Shown piece by piece: positions 1 through 15,100 of a stretch of DNA of 64,000 bases. The notes beneath the pieces were generated by a model that was not told where the DNA came from, ran no database searches, and was given only the letters and a program-made list of their open reading frames with translations. Made by a program: the position numbers and the translations under genes. Location: the NCBI GenBank assembly GCA_032718475.1, contig JAUCBJ010006818.1, positions 46,453 to 110,452 of the forward strand, given 5' to 3'. This stretch comes from Nemertoderma westbladi. Taxonomy: Eukaryota; Xenacoelomorpha; Nemertodermatida; Nemertodermatidae. How positions within the stretch are numbered: position 1 is the stretch's first letter; each line of letters starts with the position of its first letter.

Positions 1-1544
1 CGTGTTGAATTCCTTGGAGTTAGTCCAGGTCCAGCAACTACTAACCGTGTTGAATTCCTTGGAGTTAGTCCAGGTCCAGTAACTACTAACCGTGTTGAAT
101 TCCTTGATGGAGTTAGTCCAGGTCCAGTAACTACTAACCGAGTTGAATTCCTTGGAGTTAGTCCAGGTCCAGTAACTACTAACCGAGTTGAATTCCTTGG
201 AGTTAGTCCAGGTCCAGTAACTACTAACCGAGTTGAATTCCTTGGAGTTAGTCCAGGTCCAGTAACTACTAACCGAGTTGAATTCCTTGGAGTTAGTCCA
301 GGTCCAGTAACTACTAACCGAGTTGAATTCCTTGGAGTTAGTCCAGGTCCAGTAAATACTAACCGAGTTGAATTCCTTGATGGAGTTAGTCCAGGTCCAG
401 TAACTACTAACCGAGTTGAATTCCTTGATGGAGTTAGTCCAGGTCCAGTAACTACTAACCGAGTTGAATTCCTTGATGGAGTTAGTCCAGGTCCAGTAAC
501 TACTAACCGAGTTGAATTCCTTGGAGTTAGTCCAGGTCCAGTAAATACTAACCGAGTTGAATTCCTTGATGGAGTTAGTCCAGGTCCAGTAACTACTAAC
601 CGAGTTGAATTCCTTGATGGAGTTAGTCCAGGTCCAGTAACTACTAACCGAGTTGAATTCCTTGATGGAGTTAGTCCAGGTCCAGTAACTACTAACCGAG
701 TTGAATTCCTTGGAGTTAGTCCAGGTCCAGTAACTACTAACCGAGTTGAATTCCTTGGAGTTAGTCCAGGTCCAGTAACTACTAACCGAGTTGAATTCCT
801 TGGAGTTAGTCCAGGTCCAGTAAATACTAACCGAGTTGAATTCCTTGATGGAGTTAGTCCAGGTCCAGTAACTACTAACCGAGTTGAATTCCTTGATGGA
901 GTTAGTCCAGGTCCAGTAACTACTAACCGTGTTGAATACCTTGGTGGAGTTCGTCCACGTCCAGTAACTACTAACCGTGTTGAATTCTTTGGAGTTAGTC
1001 CAGGTCCAGTAACTACTAACCGAGTTGAATTCCTTGGAGTTAGTCCAGGTCCAGTAACTACTAACCGTGTTGAATTCCTTGGAGTTAGTCCAGGTCCAGT
1101 AACTACTAACCGTGCTGAATACCTTGATGGAGTTAGTCCAGGTCCAGTAACTACTAACCGAGTTGAATTCCTTGGAGTTAGTCCAGGTCCAGTAACTACT
1201 AACCGAGTTGAATTCCTTGGTGGAGTTCGTCCACGTCCAGTAACTACTAACCGTGTTGAATTCCTTGATGGAGTTAGTCCAGGTCCAGTAACTACTAACC
1301 GAGTTGAATTCCTTGATGGAGTTAGTCCAGGTCCAGTAACTACTAACCGAGTTGAATTCCTTGATGGAGTTAGTCCAGGTCCAGTAACTACTAACCGAGT
1401 TGAATTCCTTGATGGAGTTAGTCCAGGTCCAGTAACTACTAACCGAGTTGAATTCCTTGATGGAGTTAGTCCAGGTCCAGTAACTACTAACCGAGTTGAA
1501 TTCCTTGATGGAGTTAGTCCAGGTCCAGTAACTACTAACCGAGT

Positions 1545-3130
1545 TGAATTACTTGGAGATAGTCCAGGTCCAGTAACTACTAACCGTGTTGAATTCCTTG
1601 ATGGAGTTAGTCCAGGTCCAGTAACTACTAACCGAGTTGAATTCCTTGATGGAGTTAGTCCAGGTCCAGTAACTACTAACCGAGTTGAATTCCTTGATGG
1701 AGTTAGTCCAGGTCCAGTAACTACTAACCGTGTTGAATACCTTGGTGGAGTTCGTCCACGTCCAGTAACTACTAACCGTGTTGAATTCTTTGGAGTTAGT
1801 CCAGGTCCAGTAACTACTAACCGAGTTGAATTCCTTGGAGTTAGTCCAGGTCCAGTAACTACTAACCGAGTTGAATTCCTTGGAGTTAGTCCAGGTCCAG
1901 TAACTACTAACCGTGTTGAATTCCTTGGAGTTAGTCCAGGTCCAGTAACTACTAACCGAGTTGAATTCCTTGGTGGAGTTCGTCCACGTCCAGTAACTAC
2001 TAACCGTGTTGAATTCCTTGATGGAGTTAGTCCAGGTCCAGTAACTACTAACCGAGTTGAATTCCTTGGAGTTAGTCCAGGTCCAGTAACTACTAACCGA
2101 GTTGAATTCCTTGATGGAGTTAGTCCAGGTTCAGTAACTACTAACCGAGTTGAATTCCTTGATGGAGTTAGTCCAGGTCCAGTAACTACTAACCGAGTTG
2201 AATTCCTTGATGGAGTTAGTCCAGGTCCAGTAACTACTAACAGTGTTGAATTCCTTGATGGAGTTAGTCCAGGTCCAGTAACTACTAACCGAGTTGAATT
2301 CCTTGGAGTTAGTCCAGGTCCAGCAACTACTAACCGTGTTGAATTCCTTGGAGTTAGTCCAGGTCCAGTAACTACTAACCGTGTTGAATTCCTTGATGGA
2401 GTTAGTCCAGGTCCAGTAACTACTAACCGAGTTGAATTCCTTGATGGAGTTAGTCCAGGTCCAGTAACTACTAACCGAGTTGAATTCCTTGATGGAGTTA
2501 GTCCAGGTCCAGTAACTACTAACCGTGTTGAATACCTTGGTGGAGTTCGTCCAGGTCCAGTAACTACTAACCGAGTTGAATTCCTTGATGGAGTTAGTCC
2601 AGGTCCAGTAACTACTAACCGAGTTGAATTACTTGGAGATAGTCCAGGTCCAGTAACTACTAACCGTGTTGAATACCTTGGTGGAGTTCGTCCACGTCCA
2701 GTAACTACTAACCGAGTTGAATTACTTGGAGATAGTCCAGGTCCAGTAACTACTAACCGTGTTGAATTCTTTGGAGTTAGTCCAGGTCCAGTAACTACTA
2801 ACCGAGTTGAATTACTTGGAGATAGTCCAGGTCCAGTAACTACTAACCGTGTTGAATTCTTTGGAGTTAGTCCAGGTCCAGTAACTACTAACCGAGTTGA
2901 ATTCCTTGATGGAGTTAGTCCAGGTCCAGTAACTACTAACCGAGTTGAATTCTTTGGAGTTAGTCCAGGTCCAGTAACTACTAACCGAGTTGAATTCCTT
3001 GACGGAGTTAGTCCAGGTCCAGTAACTACTAACCGAGTTGAATTACTTGGAGATAGTCCAGGTCCAGTAACTACTAACCGTGTTGAATTCTTTGGAGTTA
3101 GTCCAGGTCCAGTAACTACTAACCGAGTTG
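1545..3130. repeat. Local subtype cluster: TTACTTGGAGATAGTCC and GAATTCTTTGG units
   Basis: Units carrying TTACTTGGAGATAG instead of CCTTGGAGTTAG occur near 1550, 2630, 2720, 2810 and 3045, and I did not notice them elsewhere. From about 2720 they alternate with GAATTCTTTGGAG units, which makes short 90-bp dimers. This is a private local variant spread by recent duplication. Confidence 0.7.
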
Positions 3131-6100
3131 AATTCCTTGATGGAGTTAGTCCAGGTCCAGTAACTACTAACCGTGTTGAATTCCTTGATGGAGTTAGTCC
3201 AGGTCCAGTAACTACTAACCGAGTTGAATTCCTTGATGGAGTTAGTCCAGGTCCAGTAACTACTAACCGAGTTGAATTCCTTGATGGAGTTAGTCCAGGT
3301 CCAGTAACTACTAACCGAGTTGAATTCCTTGATGGAGTTAGTCCAGGTCCAGTAACTACTAACCGAGTTGAATTCCTTGGAGTTAGTCCAGGTCCAGTAA
3401 CTACTAACCGAGTTGAATTCCTTGGAGTTAGTCCAGGTCCAGTAACTACTAACCGAGTTGAATTCCTTGATGGAGTTAGTCCAGGTCCAGTAACTACTAA
3501 CCGAGTTGAATTCCTTGGAGTTAGTCCAGGTCCAGTAACTACTAACCGAGTGGAATTCCTTGGAGTTAGTCCAGGTCCAGTAACTACTAACCGAGTTGAA
3601 TTCCTTGATGGAGTTAGTCCAGGTCCAGTAACTACTAACCGTGTTGAATTCCTTGATGGAGTTAGTCCAGGTCCAGTAACTACTAACCGAGTTGAATTCC
3701 TTGATGGAGTTAGTCCAGGTCCAGTAACTACTAACCGAGTTGAATTCCTTGGAGTTAGTCCAGGTCCAGTAACTACTAACCGAGTTGAATTCCTTGGAGT
3801 TAGTCCAGGTCCAGTAACTACTAACCGAGTTGAATTCCTTGGTGGAGTTCGTCCACGTCCAGTAACTACTAACCGTGTTGAATTCCTTGGAGTTAGTCCA
3901 GGTCCAGTAACTACTAACCGAGTTGAATTCCTTGATGGAGTTAGTCCAGGTCCAGTAACTACTAACCGAGTTGAATTCCTTGGTGGAGTTAGTCCAGGTC
4001 CAGTAACTACTAACCGAGTTGAATTCCTTGATGGAGTTAGTCCAGGTCCAGTAACTACTAACCGAGTTGAATTCCTTGATGGAGTTAGTCCAGGTCCAGT
4101 AACTACTAACCGAGTTGAATTCCTTGATGGAGTTAGTCCAGGTCCAGTAACTACTAACCGAGTTGAATTCCTTGGTGGAGTTAGTCCAGGTCCAGTAACT
4201 ACTAACCGAGTTGAATTCCTTGGAGTTAGTCCAGGCCCAGTAACTACTAACCGAGTTGAATTCCTTGGAGTTAGTCCAGGTCCAGTAACTACTAACCGTG
4301 TTGAATTCCTTGGTGGAGTTAGTCCAGGTCCAGTAACTACTAACCGAGTTGAATTCCTTGGAGTTAGTCCAGGTCCAGTAACTACTAACCGTGTTGAATT
4401 CCTTGGTGGAGTTAGTCCAGGTCCAGTAACTACTAACCGTGTTGAATTCCTTGGTGGAGTTAGTCCAGGTCCAGTAACTACTAACCGAGTTGAATTCCTT
4501 GGAGTTAGTCCAGGTCCAGTAACTACTAACCGTGTTGAATTACTTGATGGAGTTAGTCCAGGCCCAGTAACTACTAACCGAGTTGAATTCCTTGGAGTTA
4601 GTCCAGGTCCAGTAACTACTAACCGTGTTGAATTCCTTGGTGGAGTTCGTCCAGGTCCAGTAACTACTAACCGAGTTGAATTCCTTGGAGTTAGTCCAGG
4701 CCCAGTAACTACTAACCGAGTTGAATTCCTTGATGGAGTTAGTCCAGGTCCAGTAACTACTAACTGAGTTGAATTCCTTGATGGAGTTAGTCCAGGTCCA
4801 GTAACTACTAACCGAGTTGAATTCCTTGGAGTTAGTCCAGGCCCAGTAACTACTAACCGAGTTGAATTCCTTGATGGAGTTAGTCCAGGTCCAGTAACTA
4901 CTAACCGAGTTGAATTCCTTGGTGGAGTTCGTCCAGGTCCAGTAACTACTAACCGAGTTGAATTCCTTGGAGTTAGTCCAGGCCCAGTAACTACTAACCG
5001 AGTTGAATTCCTTGATGGAGTTAGTCCAGGTCCAGTAACTACTAACCGAGTTGAATTCCTTGATGGAGTTAGTCCAGGTCCAGTAACTACTAACCGAGTT
5101 GAATTCCTTGGAGTTAGTCCAGGCCCAGTAACTACTAACCGAGTTGAATTCCTTGGAGTTAGTCCAGGTCCAGTAACTACTAACCGTGTTGAATTCCTTG
5201 GTGGAGTTCGTCCACGTCCAGTAACTACTAACCGAGTTGAATTCCTTGGAGTTAGTCCAGGTCCAGTAACTACTAACCGAGTTGAATTCCTTGATGGAGT
5301 TAGTCCAGGTCCAGTAACTACTAACCGTGTTGAATTCCTTGGAGTTAGTCCAGGTCCAGTAACTACTAACCGTGTTGAATACCTTGGTGGAGTTCGTCCA
5401 GGTCCAGTAACTACTAACCGAGTTGAATTCCTTGGAGTTAGTCCAGGTCCAGTAACTACTAACCGAGTTGAATTCCTTGGAGTTAGTCCAGGTCCAGTAA
5501 CTACTAACCGTGTTGAATTCCTTGATGGAGTTAGTCCAGGTCCAGTAACTACCAACCGTGTTGAATTCCTTGGAGTTAGTCCAGGTCCAGTAACTACTAA
5601 CCGTGTTGAATTCCTTGATGGAGTTAGTCCAGGTCCAGTAACTACTAACCGAGTTGAATTCCTTGATGGAGTTAGTCCAGGTCCAGTAACTACTAACCGA
5701 GTTGAATTCCTTGATGGAGTTAGTCCAGGTCCAGTAACTACTAACCGAGTTGAATTCCTTGGAGTTAGTCCAGGTCCAGTAACTACTAACCGAGTTGCAT
5801 TCCCGATGGAGTTAGTCCAGGTCCAGTAACTACTAACCGAGTTGAATTCCTTGATGGAGTTAGTCCAGGTCCAGTAACTACTAACCGAGTTGAATTCCTT
5901 GATGGAGTTAGTCCAGGTCCAGTAACTACTAACCGAGTGGAATTCCTTGGAGTTAGTCCAGGTCCAGTAACTACTAACCGTGTTGAATTCCTTGATGGAG
6001 TTAGTCCAGGTCCAGTAACTACTAACCGTGTTGAATTCCTTGATGGAGTTAGTCCAGGTCCAGTAACTACTAACCGAGTTGAATTCCTTGGAGTTAGTCC

Positions 6101-9100
6101 AGGTCCAGTAACTACTAACCGAGTTGAATTCCTTGATGGAGTTAGTCCAGGTCCAGTAACTACTAACCGTGTTGAATTCCTTGATGGAGTTAGTCCAGGT
6201 CCAGTAACTACTAACCGAGTTGAATTCCTTGGAGTTAGTCCAGGTCCAGTAACTACTAACCGAGTTGAATTCCTTGATGGAGTTAGTCCAGGTCCAGTAA
6301 CTACTAACCGAGTTGAATTCCTTGGAGTTAGTCCACGTCCAGTAACTACTAACCGTGTTGAATACCTTGGTGGAGTTCGTCCACGTCCAGTAACTACTAA
6401 CCGTGTTGAATTCTTTGGAGTTAGTCCAGGTCCAGTAACTACTAACCGTGTTGAATTACTTGATGGAGTTAGTCCAGGTCCAGTAACTACTAACCGAGTT
6501 GAATTCCTTGATGGAGTTAGTCCAGGTCCAGTAACTACTAACCGAGTTGAATTCCTTGATGGAGTTAGTCCAGGTCCAGTAACTACTAACCGAGTTGAAT
6601 TCCTTGGAGTTAGTCCAGGTCCAGTAACTACTAACCGAGTTGAATTCCTTGATGGAGTTAGTCCAGGTCCAGTAACTACTAACCGAGTTGAATTCCTTGA
6701 TGGAGTTAGTCCAGGTCCAGTAACTACTAACCGAGTTGAATTCCTTGATGGAGTTAGTCCAGGTCCAGTAACTACTAACCGTGTTGAATTCCTTGATGGA
6801 GTTAGTCCAGGTCCAGTAACTACTAACCGAGTTGAATTCCTTGATGGAGTTAGTCCAGGTCCAGTAACTACTAACCGAGTTGAATTCCTTGATGGAGTTA
6901 GTCCAGGTCCAGTAACTACTAACCGAGTTGAATTCCTTGATGGAGTTAGTCCAGGTCCAGTAACTACTAACCGTGTTGAATTCCTTGATGGAGTTAGTCC
7001 AGGTCCAGTAACTACTAACCGAGTTGAATTCCTTGGAGTTAGTCCAGGTCCAGTAACTACTAACCGAGTTGAATTCCTTGATGGAGTTAGTCCAGGTCCA
7101 GTAACTACTAACCGAGTTGAATTCCTTGGAGTTAGTCCAGGTCCAGTAACTACTAACCGAGTTGAATTCCTTGATGGAGTTAGTCCACGTCCAGTAACTA
7201 CTAACCGTGTTGAATACCTTGGTGGAGTTCGTCCACGTCCAGTAACTACTAACCGTGTTGAATTCCTTGATGGAGTTAGTCCAGGTCCAGTAACTACTAA
7301 CCGAGTTGAATTCCTTGATGGAGTTAGTCCAGGTCCAGTAACTACTAACCGAGTTGAATTCCTTGGAGTTAGTCCAGGTCCAGTAACTACTAACCGAGTT
7401 GAATTCCTTGATGGAGTTAGTCCAGGTCCAGTAACTACTAACCGAGTTGAATTCCTTGATGGAGTTAGTCCAGGTCCAGTAACTACTAACCGAGTTGAAT
7501 TCCTTGGAGTTAGTCCAGGTCCAGTAACTACTAACCGAGTTGAATTCCTTGATGGAGTTAGTCCAGGTCCAGTAACTACTAACCGAGTTGAATTCCTTGA
7601 TGGAGTTAGTCCAGGTCCAGTAACTACTAACCGAGTTGAATTCCTTGGAGTTAGTCCAGGTCCAGTAACTACTAACCGAGTTGAATTCCTTGATGGAGTT
7701 AGTCCAGGTCCAGTAACTACTAACCGAGTTTAATTCCTTGGTGGAGTTCGTCCACGTCCAGTAACTACTAACCGTGTTGAATTCTTTGGAGTTAGTCCAG
7801 GTCCAGTAACTACTAACCGAGTTGAATTCCTTGATGGAGTTAGTCCAGGTCCAGTAACTACTAACCGAGTTGAATTCCTTGGAGTTAGTCCAGGTCCAGT
7901 AACTACTAACCGTGTTGAATTACTTGATGGAGTTAGTCCAGGTCCAGTAACTACTAACCGTGTTGAATTACTTGACGGAGTTAGTCCAGGTCCAGTAACT
8001 ACTAACCGTGTTGAATACCTTGGTGGAGTTCGTCCACGTCCAGTAACTACTAACCGTGTTGAATTCTTTGGAGTTAGTCCAGGTCCAGTAACTACTAACC
8101 GAGTTGAATTCCTTGATGGAGTTAGTCCAGGTCCAGTAACTACTAACCGAGTTGAATTCCTTGGAGTTAGTCCACGTCCAGTAACTACTAACCGTGTTGA
8201 ATACCTTGGTGGAGTTCGTCCACGTCCAGTAACTACTAACCGTGTTGAATTCTTTGGAGTTAGTCCAGGTCCAGTAACTACTAACCGAGTTGAATTCCTT
8301 GATGGAGTTAGTCCAGGTCCAGTAACTACTAACCGAGTTGAATTCCTTGGAGTTAGTCCAGGTCCAGTAACTACTAACCGAGTTGAATTCCTTGATGGAG
8401 TTAGTCCAGGTCCAGTAACTACTAACCGAGTTGAATTCCTTGATGGAGTTAGTCCAGGTCCAGTAACTACTAACCGAGTTGAATTCCTTGATGGAGTTAG
8501 TCCAGGTCCAGTAACTACTAACCGTGTTGAATTCCTTGATGGAGTTAGTCCAGGTCCAGTAACTACTAACCGAGTTGAATTCCTTGATGGAGTTAGTCCA
8601 GGTCCAGTAACTACTAACCGAGTTGAATTCCTTGATGGAGTTAGTCCAGGTCCAGTAACTACTAACCGAGTTGAATTCCTTGATGGAGTTAGTCCAGGTC
8701 CAGTAACTACTAACCGTGTTGAATTCCTTGATGGAGTTAGTCCAGGTCCAGTAACTACTAACCGAGTTGAATTCCTTGGAGTTAGTCCAGGTCCAGTAAC
8801 TACTAACCGAGTTGAATTCCTTGATGGAGTTAGTCCACGTCCAGTAACTACTAACCGTGTTGAATACCTTGGTGGAGTTCGTCCACGTCCAGTAACTACT
8901 AACCGTGTTGAATTCCTTGATGGAGTTAGTCCAGGTCCAGTAACTACTAACCGAGTTGAATTCCTTGATGGAGTTAGTCCAGGTCCAGTAACTACTAACC
9001 GAGTTGAATTCCTTGATGGAGTTAGTCCAGGTCCAGTAACTACTAACCGAGTTGAATTCCTTGATGGAGTTAGTCCAGGTCCAGTAACTACTAACCGTGT

Positions 9101-11519
9101 TGAATTCCTTGATGGAGTTAGTCCAGGTCCAGTAACTACTAACCGAGTTGAATTCCTTGGAGTTAGTCCAGGTCCAGTAACTACTAACCGAGTTGAATTC
9201 CTTGATGGAGTTAGTCCAGGTCCAGTAACTACTAACCGAGTTTAATTCCTTGATGGAGTTAGTCCAGGTCCAGTAACTACTAACCGTGTTGAATTCCTTG
9301 ATGGAGTTAGTCCAGGTCCAGTAACTACTAACCGAGTTGAATTCCTTGGAGTTAGTCCAGGTCCAGTAACTACTAACCGAGTTGAATTCCTTGATGGAGT
9401 TAGTCCACGTCCAGTAACTACTAACCGTGTTGAATACCTTGGTGGAGTTCGTCCACGTCCAGTAACTACTAACCGTGTTGAATTCCTTGATGGAGTTAGT
9501 CCAGGTCCAGTAACTACTAACCGAGTTGAATTCCTTGGAGTTAGTCCAGGACCAGTAACTACTAACCGAGTTGAATTCCTTGGAGTTAGTCCAGGTCCAG
9601 TAACTACTAACCGTGTTGAATACCTTGGTGGAGTTCGTCCAGGTCCAGTAACTACTAACCGTGTTGAATTCCTTGATGGAGTTAGTCCAGGTCCAGTAAC
9701 TACTAACCGTGTTGAATTCCTTGATGGAGTTAGTCCAGGTCCAGTAACTACTAACCGTGTTGAATTCCTTGATGGAGTTAGTCCAGGTCCAGTAACTACT
9801 AACCGAGTTGAATTCCTTGATGGAGTTAGTCCAGGTCCAGTAACTACTAACCGTGTTGAATTCCTTGGAGTTAGTCCAGGTCCAGTAACTACTAACCGAG
9901 TTGAATTCCTTGATGGAGTTAGTCCAGGTCCAGTAACTACTAACCGAGTTGAATTCCTTGATGGAGTTAGTCCAGGTCCAGTAACTACTAACCGTGTTGA
10001 ATTCCTTGGAGTTAGTCCAGGTCCAGTAACTACTAACCGAGTTGAATTCCTTGATGGAGTTAGTCCAGGTCCAGTAACTACTAACCGTGTTGAATTCCTT
10101 GGAGTTAGTCCAGGTCCAGTAACTACTAACCGTGTTGAATTCCTTGGTGGAGTTAGTCCAGGTCCAGTAACTACTAACCGAGTTGAATTCCTTGGTGGAG
10201 TTCGTCCACGTCCAGTAACTACTAACCGAGTTGAATTCCTTGATGGAGTTAGTCCAGGTCCAGTAACTACTAACCGAGTTGAATTCCTTGATGGAGTTAG
10301 TCCAGGTCCAGTAACTACTAACCGTGTTGAATTCCTTGATGGAGTTAGTCCAGGTCCAGTAACTACTAACCGTGTTGAATTCCTTGGAGTTAGTCCAGGT
10401 CCAGTAACTACTAACCGTGTTGAATTCCTTGATGGAGTTAGTCCAGGTCCAGTAACTACTAACCGAGTTGAATTCCTTGATGGAGTTAGTCCAGGTCCAG
10501 TAACTACTAACCGAGTTGAATTCCTTGGAGTTAGTCCAGGTCCAGTAACTACTAACCGAGTTGAATTACTTGATGGAGTTAGTCCAGGTCCAGTAACTAC
10601 TAACCGAGTTGAATTCCTTGGAGTTAGTCCAGGTCCAGTAACTACTAACCGAGTTGAATTACTTGACGGAGTTAGTCCAGGTCCAGTAACTATTAACCGA
10701 GTTGAATTCCTTGGAGTTAGTCCAGGTCCAGTAACTACTAACCGTGTTGAATACCTTGGTGGAGTTCGTCCAGGTCCAGTAACTACTAACCGAGTTGAAT
10801 TCCTTGGAGTTAGTCCAGGTCCAGTAACTACTAACCGTGTTGAATTCCTTGATGGAGTTAGTCCAGGTCCAGTAACTACTAACCGAGTTGAATTCCTTGA
10901 TGGAGTTAGTCCAGGTCCAGTAACTACTAACCGAGTTGAATTCCTTGGAGTTAGTCCAGGTCCAGTAACTACTAACCGAGTTGAATTACTTGATGGAGTT
11001 AGTCCAGGTCCAGTAACTACTAACCGAGTTGAATTCCTTGGAGTTAGTCCAGGTCCAGTAACTACTAACCGAGTTGAATTACTTGACGGAGTTAGTCCAG
11101 GTCCAGTAACTACTAACCGTGTTGAATACCTTGGTGGAGTTAGTCCAGGTCCAGTAACTACTAACCGAGTTGAATTACTTGACGGAGTTAGTCCAGGTCC
11201 AGTAACTACTAACCGAGTTGAATTACTTGACGGAGTTAGTCCAGGTCCAGTAACTACTAAACGGTTGAATTCCTTGATGGAGTTAGTCCAGGTCCAGTAA
11301 CTACTAACCGAGTTGAATTACTTGACGGAGTTAGTCCAGGTCCAGTAACTACTAACCGAGTTGAATTACTTGACGGAGTTAGTCCAGGTCCAGTAACTAC
11401 TAACCGAGTTGAATTCCTTGATGGAGTTAGTCCAGGTCCAGTAACTACTAACCGTGTTGAATACCTTGGTGGAGTTCGTCCAGGTCCAGTAACTACTAAC
11501 CGAGTTGAATTACTTGACG

Positions 11520-12100
11520 GAGTTAGTCCAGGTCCAGTAACTACTAACCGAGTTGAATTCCTTGGAGTTAGTCCAGGTCCAGTAACTACTAACCGAGTTG
11601 AATTCCTTGGAGTTAGTCCAGGTCCAGTAACTACTAACCGAGTTGAATTACTTGACGGAGTTAGTCCAGGTCCAGTAACTACTAACGTGTTGAATTCCTT
11701 GGAGTTAGTCCAGGTCCAGTAACTACTAACCGAGTTGAATTCCTTGGAGTTAGTCCAGGTCCAGTAACTACTAACCGTGTTGAATACCTTGGTGGAGTTC
11801 GTCCAGGTCCAGTAACTACTAACCGAGTTGAATTCCTTGGAGTTAGTCCAGGTCCAGTAACTACTAACCGAGTTGAATTCCTTGATGGAGTTAGTCCAGG
11901 TCCAGTAACTACTAACGTGTTGAATTCCTTGGAGTTAGTCCAGGTCCAGTAACTACTAACCGAGTTGAATTCCTTGGAGTTAGTCCAGGTCCAGTAACTA
12001 CTAACGTGTTGAATTCCTTGGAGTTAGTCCAGGTCCAGTAACTACTAACCGAGTTGAATTCCTTGGAGTTAGTCCAGGTCCAGTAACTACTAACCGTGTT
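11520..12100. repeat. Dispersed duplicated block, copy 1 (partner at 15805-16385)
   Basis: About 580 bp containing three 44-bp ACTAACGTGTTG units at 11681, 11911 and 12000 recur with the same spacing 4,285 bp further on. By eye I find one base difference (CGTG versus CGAG in the GAATAC unit). The flanks diverge at unit boundaries on both sides. Confidence 0.75.
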
Positions 12101-15100
12101 GAATTCCTTGGAGTTAGTCCAGGTCCAGTAACTACTAACCGTGTTGAATACCTTGGTGGAGTTCGTCCAGGTCCAGTAACTACTAACCGTGTTGAATACC
12201 TTGGTGGAGTTAGTCCACGTCCAGTAACTACTAACCGTGTTGAATTCCTTGATGGAGTTAGTCCAGGTCCAGTAACTACTAACCGAGTTGAATTCCTTGG
12301 AGTTAGTCCAGGTCCAGTAACTACTAACCGTGTTGAATACCTTGGTGGAGTTCGTCCAGGTCCAGTAACTACTAACCGAGTTGAATTCCTTGGAGTTAGT
12401 CCAGGTCCAGTAACTACTAACCGAGTTGAATTCCTTGGAGTTAGTCCAGGTCCAGTAACTACTAACCGTGTTGAATACCTTGGTGGAGTTCGTCCAGGTC
12501 CAGTAACTACTAACCGAGTTGAATTCCTTGGAGTTAGTCCAGGTCCAGTAACTACTAACCGAGTTGAATTCCTTGGAGTTAGTCCAGGTCCAGTAACTAC
12601 TAACCGAGTTGAATTCCTTGATGGAGTTAGTCCAGGTCCAGTAACTACTAACCGAGTTGAATTACTTGACGGAGTTAGTCCAGGTCCAGTAACTACTAAC
12701 GTGTTGAATTCCTTGGAGTTAGTCCAGGTCCAGTAACTACTAACCGAGTTGAATTCCTTGGAGTTAGTCCAGGTCCAGTAACTACTAACCGAGTTGAATT
12801 CCTTGGAGTTAGTCCAGGTCCAGTAACTACTAACCGAGTTGAATTCCTTGGAGTTAGTCCAGGTCCAGTAACTACTAACCGTGTTGAATTCCTTGATGGA
12901 GTTAGTCCAGGTCCAGTAACTACTAACCGAGTTGAATTCCTTGGAGTTAGTCCAGGTCCAGTAACTACTAACCGAGTTGAATTCCTTGGAGTTAGTCCAG
13001 GTCCAGTAACTACTAACCGAGTTGAATTCCTTGGAGTTAGTCCAGGTCCAGTAACTACTAACCGTGTTGAATTCCTTGATGGAGTTAGTCCAGGTCCAGT
13101 AACTACTAACCGAGTTGAATTCCTTGGAGTTAGTCCAGGTCCAGTAACTACTAACCGTGTTGAATACCTTGGTGGAGTTCGTCCAGGTCCAGTAACTACT
13201 AACCGAGTTGAATTCCTTGGAGTTAGTCCAGGTCCAGTAACTACTAACCGTGTTGAATACCTTGGTGGAGTTCGTCCAGGTCCAGTAACTACTAACCGAG
13301 TTGAATTCCTTGATGGAGTTAGTCCAGGTCCAGTAACTACTAACCGAGTTGAATTCCTTGGAGTTAGTCCAGGTCCAGTAACTACTAACCGAGTTGAATT
13401 ACTTGACGGAGTTAGTCCAGGTCCAGTAACTACTAACCGAGTTGAATTCCTTGGAGTTAGTCCAGGTCCAGTAACTACTAACCGAGTTGAATTACTTGAC
13501 GGAGTTAGTCCAGGTCCAGTAACTACTAACCGAGTTGAATTCCTTGGAGTTAGTCCAGGTCCAGTAACTACTAACCGAGTTGAATTCCTTGATGGAGTTA
13601 GTCCAGGTCCAGTAACTACTAACCGTGTTGAATACCTTGGTGGAGTTAGTCCACGTCCAGTAACTACTAACCGTGTTGAATTCCTTGATGGAGTTAGTCC
13701 AGGTCCAGTAACTACTAACCGAGTTGAATTACTTGACGGAGTTAGTCCAGGTCCAGTAACTACTAACCGAGTTGAATTCCTTGGAGTTAGTCCAGGTCCA
13801 GTAACTACTAACCGAGTTGAATTCCTTGATGGAGTTAGTCCAGGTCCAGTAACTACTAACCGAGTTGAATACCTTGGTGGAGTTCGTCCAGGTCCAGTAA
13901 CTACTAACCGAGTTGAATTACTTGACGGAGTTAGTCCAGGTCCAGTAACTACTAACCGAGTTGAATTCCTTGGAGTTAGTCCAGGTCCAGTAACTACTAA
14001 CCGTGTTGAATTCCTTGATGGAGTTAGTCCAGGTCCAGTAACTACTAACCGAGTTGAATTACTTGACGGAGTTAGTCCAGGTCCAGTAACTACTAACCGA
14101 GTTGAATTCCTTGGAGTTAGTCCAGGTCCAGTAACTACTAACCGAGTTGAATTCCTTGATGGAGTTAGTCCAGGTCCAGTAACTACTAACCGAGTTGAAT
14201 ACCTTGGTGGAGTTCGTCCAGGTCCAGTAACTACTAACCGAGTTGAATTCCTTGGAGTTAGTCCAGGTCCAGTAACTACTAACCGTGTTGAATTCCTTGA
14301 TGGAGTTAGTCCAGGTCCAGTAACTACTAACCGAGTTGAATTCCTTGACGGAGTTAGTCCAGGTCCAGTAACTACTAACCGAGTTGAATTCCTTGGAGTT
14401 CGTCCAGGTCCAGTAACTACTAACCGAGTTGAATTACTTGATGGAGTTAGTCCAGGTCCAGTAACTACTAACCGAGTTGAATTCCTTGGAGTTAGTCCAG
14501 GTCCAGTAACTACTAACCGTGTTGAATACCTTGGTGGAGTTCGTCCAGGTCCAGTAACTACTAACCGAGTTGAATTCCTTGGAGTTAGTCTAGGTCCAGT
14601 AACTACTAACCGTGTTGAATACCTTGGTGGAGTTCGTCCAGGTCCAGTAACTACTAACCGAGTTGAATTCCTTGGAGTTAGTCTAGGTCCAGTAACTACT
14701 AACCGTGTTGAATACCTTGGTGGAGTTAGTCCCGGTTCAGTAACTACTGACGTGTTGAATTCCTTGGAGTTAGTCCAGGTCCAGTAACTACTAACCGAGT
14801 TGAATTCCTTGGAGTTAGTCCAGGTCCAGTAACTACTAACCGAGTTGAATTCCTTGGAGTTAGTCTAGGTCCAGTAACTACTAACCGTGTTGAATTCCTT
14901 GATGGAGTTAGTCCAGGTCCAGTAACTACTAACCGAGTTGAATTCCTTGGAGTTAGTCCAGGTCCAGTAACTACTAACCGTGTTGAATACCTTGGTGGAG
15001 TTCGTCCAGGTCCAGTAACTACTAACCGAGTTGAATTCCTTGATGGAGTTAGTCCAGGTCCAGTAACTACTAACCGAGTTGAATTACTTGACGGAGTTAG

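Noticed and set aside
3550-7733. Long plus-strand open frames reading VEFLDGVSPGPVTTNR repeats (also 23142-24407, 59608-60201, 62554-63717)
   Set aside because: They start at GTG variants of the repeat, end at single-base changes (ACTGAG, GTTTAA), and are antisense to the GALNS-derived frame. Openness follows from the unit being a multiple of three.
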